Made by a program: the position numbers and the translations under genes
NCBI GenBank assembly: GCA_024741835.1
Contig: JAENRP010000553.1
Coordinates: 1 to 19,066 of the forward strand
Length of the DNA stretch: 19,066 bases
DNA from: Diplocarpon mali
Lineage: Eukaryota > Ascomycota > Leotiomycetes > Helotiales > Drepanopezizaceae
Reading direction: 5' to 3'
Notes under the pieces: generated by a model
Told to the model about the DNA's origin: nothing
What the model saw: the letters and a program-made list of their open reading frames with translations, nothing else
Database searches by the model: none
Part shown: positions 1 to 9,712 of the stretch, piece after piece
Position numbering within the stretch: position 1 is the first letter of the stretch
Layout of the letters: the number at the start of each line of letters is the position of its first letter

Positions 1-33
1 TCATATAATAAATATATAGGTATACTTGTAATA
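1..33 (-). repeat. Element C left (3') LTR, terminal fragment
   Basis: These bases align with 18745-18780: TCATATRATAAATATAT, a 3-bp gap, then a shared end (CTTGTAATA here, CCTGCAATA on the right). Most differences are C/T or G/A. The sequence that follows reads on the minus strand as a GGGG-containing purine-rich stretch, as expected for a polypurine tract beside a 3' LTR. The match is AT-rich and short, so this is a moderate call. The rest of the LTR is outside the window. Confidence 0.6.
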
Positions 34-305
34 TACCCCTTTAAAGAGACCTTTAAAGGTACTTGCTAGCAATATATATGATATTATAACTTTTATTATA
101 ATCTATAGTTTTATATGAAAAATTAACTTGCAAATATAGGAAATAAAGTAGAGTTCGCTAGCGCATTCTACTTTAGAGTAGGAAATCCACCCTTTAAAAA
201 AGTCAAAATCAACTCGCAGGCCTGGCTTAGGAGTAAAAAAAATCACCCCTTAATAGAAGTGTAAAAAAAAATCACCTTATAATAGAGGTATAAAAAAATC
301 ACCCT
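34..305 (-). other. Element C 3' untranslated region with hairpin and repeats
   Basis: This is the non-coding stretch between C's stop codon and its 3' LTR. At 34-46 the minus strand is purine-rich with GGGG, a likely polypurine tract. A near-perfect 32-bp inverted repeat lies at 144-175. One copy of the 23-bp palindromic core lies at 212-234 (ACTCGCAGG...GGAGT). From 235 to 318 there are three tandem units of 27-29 bp. No gene is visible on either strand. Confidence 0.7.
144..175. repeat. 32-bp imperfect inverted repeat (hairpin) in C 3' UTR
   Basis: The outer arms TAAAGTAGA and TCTACTTTA are perfectly complementary. The centre CGCTAGCG is itself a perfect 8-bp palindrome, with only two mismatched pairs between centre and arms. 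In C's transcript it would fold just upstream of the 3' LTR. The fold is visible in the sequence; a role in RNA processing or 3'-end formation would be inference. Confidence 0.75.
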
Positions 306-318
306 TTAATTAAGGTGC
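235..318. repeat. Three tandem 27-29 bp repeats, poly-A plus CACC...GGTG palindrome
   Basis: Three consecutive units each start with a run of A followed by TCACC, an AT-rich centre, and RAGTG/AGGTR. The last reads CACCCTTTAATTAAGGTG, so each unit is itself a small palindrome. The array overlaps C's stop codon region (306-308). A looser related stretch (CCACCCTTTAAAAAAGTC) lies at 187-204. Confidence 0.7.
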
Positions 319-833
319 AAAACCTTTATATTTAACAATTTGATAAAGGCGGCGTAGTTGGAGCTATTTAAGCTCTTAATAAGTCTATTAGTAGCATTAT
401 CTTTGGTATTAATATACTAAAGATCCAAATAGCCTTTCTAAAGCTCTTGCTAAATATAATAGAACTTGATATTAATATACTTTATTCTCTAGTAATATTC
501 GGGGTTTTCGATAAGATAAAGGGCTCCTTAGTTATTATAGATCATCTCGACTTTAATAGTATTATCGCTAGTATAGCCTATTTCCTTAAGTACCTAGCGT
601 ATTTAAGAGGCCTTTTATGCGAATTTGCATATAGTAATATACTCTACCTTTATAGATAAGAGAGCGATAATAGTTTATCGCTTAAAGGAGGTGGTAATTA
701 TACTATTATTAAGGAAGAAGACGGCCTTAGAATAGGAGGCTCTACTTCCTTTATTACCTACTTAGTTAGAATCGTAGTAGCTATGCAATTTCTAAAGCTC
801 TAGGTCAGTTGTTTTACTTTTAAAGGTAGTATA
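306..833 (-). pseudogene. Element C gag-pol relic, C-terminal part (RNase H)
   Basis: Read on the minus strand from 833 to the stop at 306-308, this is the copia RNase H and C-terminal tail. Recognisable landmarks in order are a degraded D-S-D-W-A-G-D block (now D-S-N-stop-V-G-N), an S-R-A-S-Y-S segment, T-T-S-x-K-R-Q-T-I-I-A-L-S (Gln now a stop), the A-E-Y block (now V-E-Y), and the K-x-I-N-I-K-F-x-Y-I block before the tail. Stops sit where Trp, Gln or Arg is expected. The first codons continue directly from 14217 once element A and one GTATA copy are removed. The plus-strand open frame at 447-659 is a shadow of this. No indels are needed to read it. Confidence 0.9.
829..833. repeat. Target site duplication of element A, left copy (GTATA)
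   Basis: GTATA abuts A's left LTR (starts TGTTGAG at 834) and is repeated exactly at 14217-14221 after the right LTR. A 5-bp duplication is typical of Ty1/copia integration. Confidence 0.9.
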
Positions 834-1028
834 TGTTGAGATGGGTGATATAGCTATTACTCCGATGTATTATTATATGACCCTATTGCTTAGTCAGTAG
901 GATATTAATACGTATATAGCTATAAGGAAGAAAGGGGTAACCTTCCTTCTCTAACTCTTACTAATATATCAACTATCGACCTTTAGAAGTTTCCTATACC
1001 TATTGCGCCAACTTACTTAAGCTTAATA
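834..1028 (+). repeat. Element A 5' LTR (195 bp)
   Basis: Starts TGTTGAGATGGG and ends CTTAATA, with CA of the canonical TG...CA end mutated to TA. It aligns without gaps to 14022-14216. Of about 20 differences, this copy carries the mutated base at about ten: nine are C-to-T and one is G-to-A. Confidence 0.95.
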
Positions 1029-1410
1029 GGTTATAAGCCTTAGATAAACTAATAATAGATTATTAACTTCCCTTAGAAAGCACTTGCGCTGCAACTATTA
1101 ATAGGAAGTTGAACGAGACTTATAGTAAGAGGCAAGCAATTAGTAAATAGGAGGTGTAATTCCCTATTTAGCCAACTTATATTATAAAAGGTATGATTCC
1201 TTGCTCTATAACCCTTTAGTACTATAAGAGGTATGATTCCTTACTTTACTATATTTTATAGGAGGTATGATTCCTTATATTATAGCTTAAAAAACCCTTT
1301 TCGATAAGAGGACTTCCTCCCTATTTAATACTTCTATAATACCTGCTATTTAATCATTTTAACTTTTCGATAAAAGGAGTGCCTTTAACTATTTAATTTA
1401 TTTAATTTTA
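1029..1410 (+). other. Element A leader: candidate primer-binding site and leader repeats
   Basis: Immediately after the LTR comes GGTTATAAGCC, which also appears immediately inside C's right LTR on the minus strand (18529-18540). It is therefore a good primer-binding-site candidate, although I cannot assign the tRNA. Four copies of a GAGGTRTRATTCC-like motif follow, with their GTRTRATTCC part at 1154, 1191, 1231 and 1265. A second short duplication, TTTTCGATAARAGGA, occurs at about 1299 and 1364. No gene is visible. Confidence 0.6.
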
Positions 1411-2692
1411 AATGCAATTCTATTTAAAACGGTAATAGCTTCCGATTCTGATCGAAATACTAAGCCTAAAGACCTCTAACTCTTTTAGAAGAACTGGCAA
1501 CGATAGTTTGACGATTTAGAGCTTTACTTTAAGAGCAAAGGCATTAAAATAGCAATTCAAAAGACACTTATTAAATATGTAAGAATAGCCTCCTATACTC
1601 CTTCCACTAATTCGTCTACTTCTACTTCAATAGCTAATATAATTGCTAAGGATTTGCTAAATATACTAAATAAGCTTAGCTTAAGAGCTTTAATAGATAA
1701 TAACCGAGAATCCTAAAGGCAGATTTTAAATATAAAAAAGGAGAAGGAGTATAAGCTAGCCTTAGCTAAATGCAAACTTAAGATCAATAGAGGTTTAAGC
1801 GATAAAGACTGAGATTTTATTTAAGTTTATAATAATATAAAGATAAGATAGGATACTTTAAAGGCAAAATACTCTTAGACAATTACCCTTAATACTTAGC
1901 ATTTACTATAGTAGATCACTTTATTTTAGTATAAAAAAGATAAAGATAATAAGAATATAAATATAAATATAAACTTTGCTTAGTCTATACTATATAAAAT
2001 AAGAAGGAGAATAAGAGCTATAGATCTTAAGATAGCTATAACTTTTAAGGAAACTCAGCTCTTTAGTTTCCTACTTAATAGCCTTTCTCTTAAGTTTGCT
2101 ATTGCAAAACAATCTCTTCTTATCTAATCTAACCTTAAGATCTATAAGAAGATCGACCTCCTTCGAACTATTAAGTAAGACCTCAAAGGATACTCTAAAT
2201 CAGCAAATGCCGCATTATAGGGCAACGATAAGCCTAAGAAGAGGAAAGAGCGTAGGATAAGCCCTTGAGCTTATTAAAGATGCTACTTCTATAATAGTGC
2301 TTATAATATTACTAATTGTGAAGTTAAAAGGCAACTAATCAATATAATCGCTAGCTTTAACGTTAAGAAGCAATTAAAGCAGAAGTCAAGAAGCAAACTG
2401 CCCTTATCCTACTAAAGGCTGCAACTACTAAAGAAAGGCAAAGGAAAAGGCTATTTAGCTAAAACTTTAGCAGATACCTCTAATAATAATAGTAGGTTAT
2501 TTAAACCTAAATCCACTTCTAATAATTTAGACGATAATTATAATAAAGATACTTATATCTTAAAAGCCGATTTTTATAAGATCCTTAAATCCGATTAGTA
2601 TAATAATACTAATTGTATAGCATATATAACTAATAAACCCTACCTATTTAAAGGCCTACTTATTAAAATAAAAAGGCGCTCTATTAAGGTTA
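1411..2692 (+). pseudogene. Element A gag-protease relic (N-terminal part of gag-pol)
   Basis: Frame 1 reads as a gag-like protein up to about 2280, then a knuckle-like stretch at 2281-2319 (C-Y-F-Y...N-C, with the second Cys and the His apparently changed to Tyr). The protease follows at 2596-2637: stop-Y-N-N-T-N-C-I-A-Y-I-T-N in place of a W-x-x-D-T-G-C-T-A-H type active site. The catalytic Asp-Thr-Gly is now N-T-N (2605-2613). About 15-20 in-frame TAA/TAG/TGA stops interrupt it, several consistent with RIP of CAA, CAG or TGG codons. The true start codon is not identifiable. The frame continues at 9890 across element B, and the last codon is shared between 2692 and 9890-9891. Confidence 0.85.
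2688..2692. repeat. Target site duplication of element B, left copy (GGTTA)
   Basis: GGTTA precedes B's left LTR (TGTCG at 2693) and is repeated exactly at 9885-9889 after its right LTR. Removing one copy plus B leaves A's reading frame intact. Confidence 0.95.
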
Positions 2693-2864
2693 TGTCGTGC
2701 TGTATTTAGAGGTGGATTCTCAGTGGTGGCAGAAGCTTGTAAAATTCTACTTTAACTATATACCTGAGCTCCCTTTATAGAAGTGCTCTGTGGCCACTTC
2801 AGGGGTATATTATATAAGCCAGTCCTTAGATGCCTTAGTGCCTAAGGCTCCTTATAGCGTAATA
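2693..2864 (-). repeat. Element B 3' LTR (172 bp)
   Basis: Begins TGTCGTGCTG and ends GCGTAATA on the plus strand, matching 9713-9884 base for base in length. About 17 differences by eye, all transitions, and 16 of them at a CpA or TpG dinucleotide. Confidence 0.95.
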
Positions 2865-3152
2865 TACCCCCTAGGTGAGAAGCAGCTCCTAAGCTAGGCT
2901 TAGCTATAACTAGCGCTAGATCTAGTATATAAGACTCCTTTATTATACTCCTTAGCTTTTAGAATAATGAAAATTGCTTAATAAAGCTATAATAAATGAA
3001 AGAGGGAGCGCGTTCTAGGTGCTTCCTCTATAGAATAGAAGTTAAATCAGGTGATAAAGGAAAGTTAATAAAAGCAGCGCGCTTATAAAAGTACGCGTTT
3101 TTCTCTTATAAAGCTTTCCTTCTTTATACTTCTTTAAATAATCACTTTAAAA
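2865..3152 (-). other. Element B 3' untranslated region with polypurine tract
   Basis: On the minus strand 2865-2875 reads CCTAGGGGGTA directly beside the 3' LTR, a good polypurine tract for plus-strand priming. At 2886-2901 CTCCTAAGCTAGGCTT resembles the first two thirds of the 23-bp core found in A and C, but it lacks the GCAAGT end, so it may be chance. No further gene is seen before the plus-strand accessory ORF. Confidence 0.6.
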
Positions 3153-4188
3153 TGGAGAATAGTAATAATAACTCTAAGGAGCGCCCTACTGGGGCTACTA
3201 TTATAAGCTTCTTGATCGTACTCCCTTACTCCTACTAAAGACTTATAGCAAAGTCGTTATACTTAAATATAGCTTAAAGCTTCTTAGTGCGGCAGATAGC
3301 AAGAGGATAATAACGCGCTTAAGATATTTAATATAGTAATACCCTTAAGAGGGAGCGCGCCTTTTCCCCTCCCTACTACCCCTTAGGCTATGGTTTCTAG
3401 AATACTAGCGGTCCCCTTTGCAGCTCCTTCCTCCTATTATAAGTTGGAGCAGGGGCTGATAAAGAATATACTATATAAGGGGTGCGTTTAGAGCTTCTTA
3501 GCTAGGAAGTCGGCTAGCGTATACTTTAATAGTATAGTAGGAGTATACTGCTTTTATTATGCAAAGAGAGGCCATATATACTAAGAGCTTCCTATTAGCG
3601 CCTTAAAGGCGTAGGAAGATTATATATTCTTATTAGAGGAGAACGATAGTGACTCTGCGATACGTTCTTAAGCTCCCTTTAAGTGGTTTGCTACTAATAA
3701 GCAGTTTAGGGCCTTGCTGCTATTAAGAGGAAGGTAAGAGAGGAGCTTTGGAAGGCGCGCTAAAGAGAGATAGAGGAGGTAGTATCATCAGAGGGTACGT
3801 TAATCATAAGCTTTCTCGTACTATAGCTAATAGCTTCCTAGAACCAGTTGGTTAAGAGCTCCTGCCGCCGCCGATTATAGTACCTCTTGGCCTTGCCGCC
3901 TGCCTTGCAAAGGCTTTTAAGGCTCCTGCGGCTGCTCTTATTATTACTCTTGGTGTTGCTCCCTAGGCGGCTCCTAGGGCTATGCCACTAGAGGAGTCGG
4001 TTGCTTCTCGATAGGGACGCGCCCTTATATTATTCGCAGAGCTATTAAAGGTTCTGATTATCTAAGAGAGTTGGTTTTAGGCCTCTTTATATATTAGTAT
4101 AAGGAAAATTGAACCTTATCTTACGCTTCCTTCCTACTCGCTATTACAAAGGAGATATGAAAGAATTGTAAAGTATTTAAAATGCTAG
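3153..4188 (+). pseudogene. Accessory ORF relic of element B, plus strand, Cys/His motif and Ala/Pro-rich tail
   Basis: Two plus-strand frames read like degraded protein. Frame 3 (about 3270-3690) holds Y-Y-K-L-E-Q-G, an Arg/Lys/Ser stretch, then C-F-Y-Y-A-K-R-G-H at 3549-3575. The last looks like C-x2-C-x4-H with the second Cys changed to Tyr. An acidic segment L-L-E-E-N-D-S-D-S follows. Frame 1 (about 3720-4188) continues with a Pro/Ala-rich region starting L-L-P-P-P at 3859 and a basic tail ending at TAG 4186. One frame change near 3700 joins them. An ATG at 3152 is in frame 2, so the start is uncertain. It is convergent with gag-pol and overlaps its last codons. I do not recognise the family; a nucleic-acid-binding role is only suggested by the Cys/His motif. 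Confidence 0.5.
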
Positions 4189-4269
4189 CTTCTCAATTAG
4201 ACCTCTTATATCTTAAAGGTTTAAAAGCTTAATAAAGCTTTCGAACTTTTATTAAGGAAGGTTTTTAGT

Positions 4270-5660
4270 AAGGCTATTAGTATGCATATCCTTAGTAGGG
4301 AGATAGGCTACTTAAAAGCTCCCTTTTTAATGCTCCTATTATAGCCATATATTATATATATTAATATATTAGAGCTTTATAGAAATCCTTTAAGAGTCTC
4401 TTATAATAAGCCGTATTATCTATTGATTATCGTAAAATATAGACTATAGAGCTTCTACCTTAAGCTATATTTCCTTAAAGAACCGTCTTAAAGCCATCAT
4501 CTCCTTTGCTATATGCGCTACTCCTAGGAGCTTAGCCTTTGTAATAGAAGTAGTAACTATCGGTTGCTTTAAGGCCTTCTAAACGATTGCTCCTCTAAAT
4601 AGGAATATAATAAAACCGTAAGAGGAGCGCCTTATCTTTGGATTATCTGCAAAGGAAGCATCTGATAATACTATTAGGTTATTTGATCTACTAAATCGAC
4701 TATAAGTAATTCTTAAGAAGCGTATACTAAAAAGGTAGCGTATTATCCAATTGATAGCTTTAAGGTATTTAAAGCTTAGGTTTATATAGAAATGAGATAG
4801 CTAGGCGATTGCAAAAGCTATATCTAGGCGTAGTATAATAGCTATATATAAGGCGGAGCCTACTTTTTCCTAGAACTCTTTAATTCTCAAGTAGGGAGCT
4901 ATTTTGTAGTTCTTTTTAAGTTCGAAGTAGGGGAGCAGCATACTAAGGAAACGCCCTATATTAAGGCCGAACCTCTTCGCCATCTTCTCAATATAAGCGT
5001 TATAGAGTAGAGTAATTATACCTTGCTTCCTATCTTAAGAGACTCTCACTCTTAAGAACTACTTAATATCTCCTATAGCTGTCAATTCGTATGCTTTGCG
5101 CAGTCCCTCTATAGTCTTTTAAGCTTCTTCTATATAAGAGGAGTAGTATATTACTTATATATTGTTAATATAGAAGGCTATAAATACAGTCCTATTCTTA
5201 TTAACAAATATGCAAGGCTCCTTACTAAGAGGGGTAAGCTTTAGAGACTTTAGAGTATTAGTGAAATCCCTATACTAAAGCGCTAAGGAGTCTTAAAGGC
5301 TATATAAGGCGCGATCGAGCTCTACTACCTTATCTTTCTGCTTTTAACTATCTAGTAAAAAGCAAACAACTAGCGCGCTCTAAGGGTCTCTCTTAGCATT
5401 TATAAAGGCGTTAATAATATCGAACTATTGGAGCTCTATATCGAATTTAGCGGCTATTGCTATTATAACCTTAAAAGATCTTGATACAAGCGTTATAGCA
5501 TAGGTAGAGAAAATAGAAGCTTTCTCCTAAAGATCTCCCCTTATTATAATTCTTGACCTAAAGCGGCTAATCTCCTTAGAGGAGCTTAGCTTATAGGTAA
5601 AGACCCACTTTAGTGGTATAGGCCTTGTTATAGCCTTGCTTCTATTGATCACTCTTTAGC
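4270..5660 (-). other. Element B reverse transcriptase and RNase H domains
   Basis: RT landmarks on the minus strand: K-W-V-F-T-Y-K near 5620, F-K-A-R-I-I-I-R-G-D-L near 5580, F-D-I-I-N-A-F near 5410, L-D-R-A-L-Y-S-L near 5310, and the active site Y-I-N-N at 5161-5172 in place of Y-V-D-D. RNase H is marked by L-D-I-A-F-A near 4810, L-K-A-I-N-W near 4755, D-A-S-F-A-D-N near 4660, and A-K-L-L (for A-E-L-L) near 4530. The tail contains Y-L-P-T-K-D-M. Catalytic Asp residues of RT are lost by G-to-A. Confidence 0.9.
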
Positions 5661-6989
5661 AATTGCGCACTTCTAAGTTCTTAATCTCAGTTCTGGCTCC
5701 CTCTTTAAATTGCTCTCCGAAAGGGTGATTTGCAAGCTCCTTCCAGTGAGTTGGCGCTTTAGGAAGCTTATCTTAAGGTAGAATTGGAAGGGTAGAGTTT
5801 CCTCTAAAGCTTCTAGATTAAGTCGCCGCGGCAATAATATAGTATACTGCTTTATACTCTTCTCTATTAGTTCTCGCAGGCTCTTGACTTAGCTAGAAAG
5901 TCGATATAAAGCTATTTACCTGCTTTAATTAATATATTTTAAGTTCTTTAAAGGCTAGTAGGAGATCCTTAACGCACGTTGCATATATGGCATTCCTACT
6001 CCCTCTTCTCCTTTTCGACCTGCGGAGCGGTATAAGTACCATTTCCTGCTCTTTATTAGGCTTTTTGCGTTTTCGGAAGGCCCTTATATTAAGTACTTTA
6101 GGCTGAGCTTTTATTAGTTTTAAAGAGCTCCCTCTTTCGGTATTACCCTTAAGAGCTTCTATATCCTAGCGTAGCTCTCGATCGATCGGTGCTTTTAATA
6201 AGAGCTAGTGTGCTTCTTTACTAGTTGCCTATAGTAGAGCTTCTAGTAATTGAGGGGCTTGCTCTTGCCCTTGCGATTACTCAGTCTATATAGCAACTAA
6301 AGGCCTAGTATTACGCTTCCTAGTAGAACTGGCATTTATAATATCGCTTTCGATGCTCCTTCCAACTATTAACAATTATCTTAAAGCGTTTAACCCTTTG
6401 CTACTAGGCAGCTGCTCTTAAGTAGCTAGAGTAGAAACGCTATAAGTAGCCTTATAGGGGATAAGAGCCCTCGATAGATCTGAGCTTAAAGCTTCTATTG
6501 GTAAAAGATTAATAAGCTCACCCCTTATTAGGTTATCTATAGGCTGCTTATCTAAAGCTCCCTCTACATTCTCGATAATTAACTTAGCGTCTTAAGCTTT
6601 CTCCTCCTCCTCCTCGATCATTTGCATAATCTCCTTAATAATTAGGAGCAAGTGGCCAGCTACCTTTTCGTGCTCTTTAAAGTAGAATTTGGACTTGTCG
6701 AATTCGATATTTCGAAAGATTATAACCTTTCAGAGCTTGAGCACCTAGATCTTATATATATTAGTAGTATAGTAACTAACTAGGTATCTAATATGCCCTT
6801 ATGGCATAGTTTTAAAAGCTCTCTTATTCTTTAGAGCTTCTCTCTCCTTTGCCAATAGGTACGCGCGCGCTTTATACGCTTTTATATCCCTCTATTCTAG
6901 TCTTAAATCGGTAGTAAGCTTTATAGTAATCTGCGGATCATACTACTTAAAGTATTATTTAAACTAAAGCTAAAGTACCTCATTTGGAC

Positions 6990-7660
6990 TCTTCTATCCC
7001 TTGCGCTTTAATAGGCCGATATTATAGAGGTATATTACTATTAGTATAGCTTTAGGCTATAGGTACTCCAGGAGGTTAGTAGAGATTAGTATAATAAGTG
7101 CCTTTTTAATAATCTCTACTCCTACTCTTTCAAAAGCTCCATTTGGTTTATAAGTATAGGATAAAGTGACTTCTACCTTTATACCTTTAGCTTTGCACTA
7201 CTCTCTATATTTCGATGCTCTTTATAAGGGAAATACTAAAGTATTATTATCACTCCTTAAAATATATAAGGAGAGGCAGTAATAGCGCTTTACCTATACT
7301 TTAAAAGATTGAAGAGCTTTTAAAACTAGCGTTAAGGACTTATAAAGCAGAGTATATTCAAATAACTTCCTATTAAATTCATCCTTAATTAAGAGAAGCC
7401 AGCTTTCTAAGGAGAGGCTCGATATGCTATAGTCAAATAAGTCCTAAAAGCACTTAAAGAACGGTCTTAAAGCCTTGAAATCTAATTCTCTCTTAAAAGG
7501 CTTTTGCTTAGCTTTTGCCTAAGTGTAAGCTTTACAATTGATTTATAGCTTCCCTTTGATCTTTACCCCTTTTACGTTTAGTATAAGCTTCTTAAGTGCC
7601 TTAGCTCTTAGATAGCCTGATTAAAGGTGCTAAATATCTGCCGAATCGTTCTTAGCTCTT
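6990..7660 (-). other. Element B GAG-pre-integrase and integrase core
   Basis: The minus strand shows the pre-integrase block H-L-x-S-G-Y-L-x-A-K-A-L-K-K-L (G-H now G-Y) and C-K-A-Y-T-x-A-K-A-K with the second Cys as Tyr. The core follows with L-F-D-Y near 7430, R-S-D-N-N near 7250 and P-N-G-A-F-E-R near 7140. By position these hold the three acidic residues of the DDE triad, and all three are still D, D, E. That contrasts with the mutated RT and protease sites. Confidence 0.7.
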
Positions 7661-8112
7661 AGGAATATGCTGCTCCTTAAGGGTTTATATTAGCTTCGCA
7701 AACGCTATTATAAAGTAGGGAAAGCTAGGCAGGTTGGTTAAGCATAGTATAGCAAGTTAAGAGCGTTATAAAAGTTGATAGGCTTATATTTAAATACTAT
7801 GACGTTCAACTTACGCTCTAGCTGCTTTATAACTACGTTATTATCTATTATACCCCTTTAAAGCGTCGCATCTAAGCCTATATACTATACCTTAGCCTTC
7901 TTTAAAAGAGGCTCTAAGATAATATTAATATTAAACCCATCTATAAGCACTATATTCTTAAGCTCTAAATCTCCTCTATTAGCGAGAACCCCTTTTATTA
8001 GATATATACTTCTCTCCCTTATTAGCAGACTCGAGCTCCCTATCTTTATATAGTCCTAAGGATGTGCGATTTTCAATAATCTAAGAATTAGAAGCTCCTC
8101 TCGATTAATAAG

Positions 8113-8139
8113 GTGCGTTGCAGCGTAGTTGTTAAGTAG
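8113..8139 (-). other. Element B protease active-site remnant
   Basis: The minus strand reads L-L-N-N-Y-A-A-T-H followed by L-I-N. A copia aspartic protease has an Asp at the first N (codon 8131-8133), so the catalytic residue is lost by GAC-to-AAC, and the Tyr probably replaces a Cys (TGC-to-TAC). Both are G-to-A changes on the coding strand. Confidence 0.7.
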
Positions 8140-9560
8140 GGTTATATTCGAAAGAGCGTAGGGAGCTCTAAGGGTAGAGTATATTCCTAGGGTAAAGTCT
8201 TTAAAGAGAGCTGGATCTAGGAGGGCGGCGATGATCTTAGATTTACTGCTCCTTAAAGCTTTAATAGATATTCTCTCTTTAAATTGATCTATAGGAGCTT
8301 ATTTAATATAAGAGAGCTTAGTATAGAGCTCTCTCTATTCTAAAGAAGTAAGGTTTTTATATATTCTTTTAACCTCGTTATAGCTAAGGAGGTTTTAAAG
8401 CATACCTTCCTTAGTACTAGTTAAGGCGTATTTCAGCCTATTATACTCTTTTAAGTTCTAAAAGTGATTTTTAACTTAAGGGCAAGGGCACTTTTTAACG
8501 CTCCCCTTAAGAGTCTTCTTCGCCTTACCTTTACTTAGTGCTCTTAGATTAGTATAATCGCCTACTCCTTTAAGCAAGGCATATACTCCAAGGGTTGCCT
8601 TTGATAAGGAGCTTGCAAGGCTTCGCTCTATTAAGCTTAAGAACTAATTAATATAGTAGACTATATCTTTTCCGTGCTTTAGACCTAGCTTATTATCTTT
8701 AATAAGCTCTGCCTAGGTCTGCTAAGACTAAGTGGAAGCCTAGCGGTAAACCGACTATAGAAACTTTATAATCGCAAGGGAGCCTTAAACCTCTGGGATT
8801 CTATAAGTTTGAGCTTCTTAGTAGATCTCCTTAAAGCTAGCAAGCCAGGTCTTCAGGTCCACTTTACTACTCTTGATTTTAAAGAGCTTAGTATTATAGT
8901 CTTCTCGAATTGACTCTATTATACTAACCTTAAAGGGGGCTAGTTCCCTGCGCAAGTGCTTTACAATCTATTGAATTGATAGTTTCCCTACTTCCTTACA
9001 GTTATATTATACTGCTTAAAGTAACATAGGGTATACTATCTTAGTAATCCAATAGTATAACTAAGTATAGGAGCTCTTATTCCTTTTCTACATTTCTACT
9101 AAGAGATTATATTATATTACTGCCATTTTATACTCTAGCTTTACATCTTTAGCTATTATCTTTGCAGGTAGTAGTAGAGCTGGCGTTTATTAATCAGTAG
9201 CTTCCTACTATTAGTATAACTTATAGTAGCTTTATAATACTCTCTAGTCCCGTCCTTCTATAATTTTTTTAAGCTATAGCAGTTCTATTTCTAAATCTAG
9301 CAGATATAGAGCTTTATTCTTATAAAGCGAAGCTTAGTTTCCTATCTTTATAGTATATAGTTTAAGGTTATTAACTTATCTTAGCTTCTCTATATACTTC
9401 TAAAGGCGTAGAAATTCGGCCTAAAACTCTAGCTTAGCATACCAAATGCACTATAACTTCCTATCCTAAAGTATAATTCCACTAAAGCTAAGCTTTTAAG
9501 CTTCTTTTTACTAGTATTCGCTTATATTGACTAGGATAGTAGGAAGTATAGTATTAGTTG

Positions 9561-9712
9561 GTTAAGAGCGTTAGAACGTCGAGTCAGGTTGTATAATGCA
9601 TATAGGCAAAAGAGAATAGATGAAAAATAGTAGTAAAACCTCTTTAAGAAGTCTTTAAATATAATAGATTTTAATCGTTTGCTCCTTAGGAGTTGCGAAT
9701 AGTACTGATAAC
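9561..9712 (-). other. Element B leader and candidate primer-binding site
   Basis: Inside the 5' LTR the minus strand reads GTTATCAGTACT from 9712 leftwards. With the LTR-terminal TA this gives TAGTTATCAG, possibly a RIP form of TGGTTATCAG, which would begin like a tRNA 3'-CCA complement. The tRNA cannot be assigned by eye. The rest of the leader has no visible gene, and the gag start codon is not clear. Confidence 0.4.

Larger units (their letters stand above)
4177..9560 (-). pseudogene. Element B gag-pol relic (copia polyprotein)
   Basis: One minus-strand frame runs without indels from about 9560 to the stop at 4177-4179, roughly 1790 codons. In order: gag (with an in-frame ATG at 9126-9124, though similarity continues upstream), a C-P-C knuckle near 8490, protease near 8115-8140, GAG-pre-integrase near 7650-7520, integrase to about 7000, a long charged linker with an E-rich run near 6605, RT about 5640-4900, and RNase H about 4800-4270. 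Most TAG/TAA stops fall where Gln, Trp or Arg is expected. Being the polyprotein of an LTR element, it would have supplied capsid, protease, integrase and RT for retrotransposition. Confidence 0.93.

Noticed and set aside
447..659. Plus-strand open frame of 70 codons
   Set aside because: It is the exact antisense of element C's RNase H, which is clearly recognisable on the minus strand.
2886..2901. A copy of the 23-bp palindromic core in element B
   Set aside because: Only the first 16 bases match and the GCAAGT end is missing; in AT-rich, RIP-changed DNA this may be chance.
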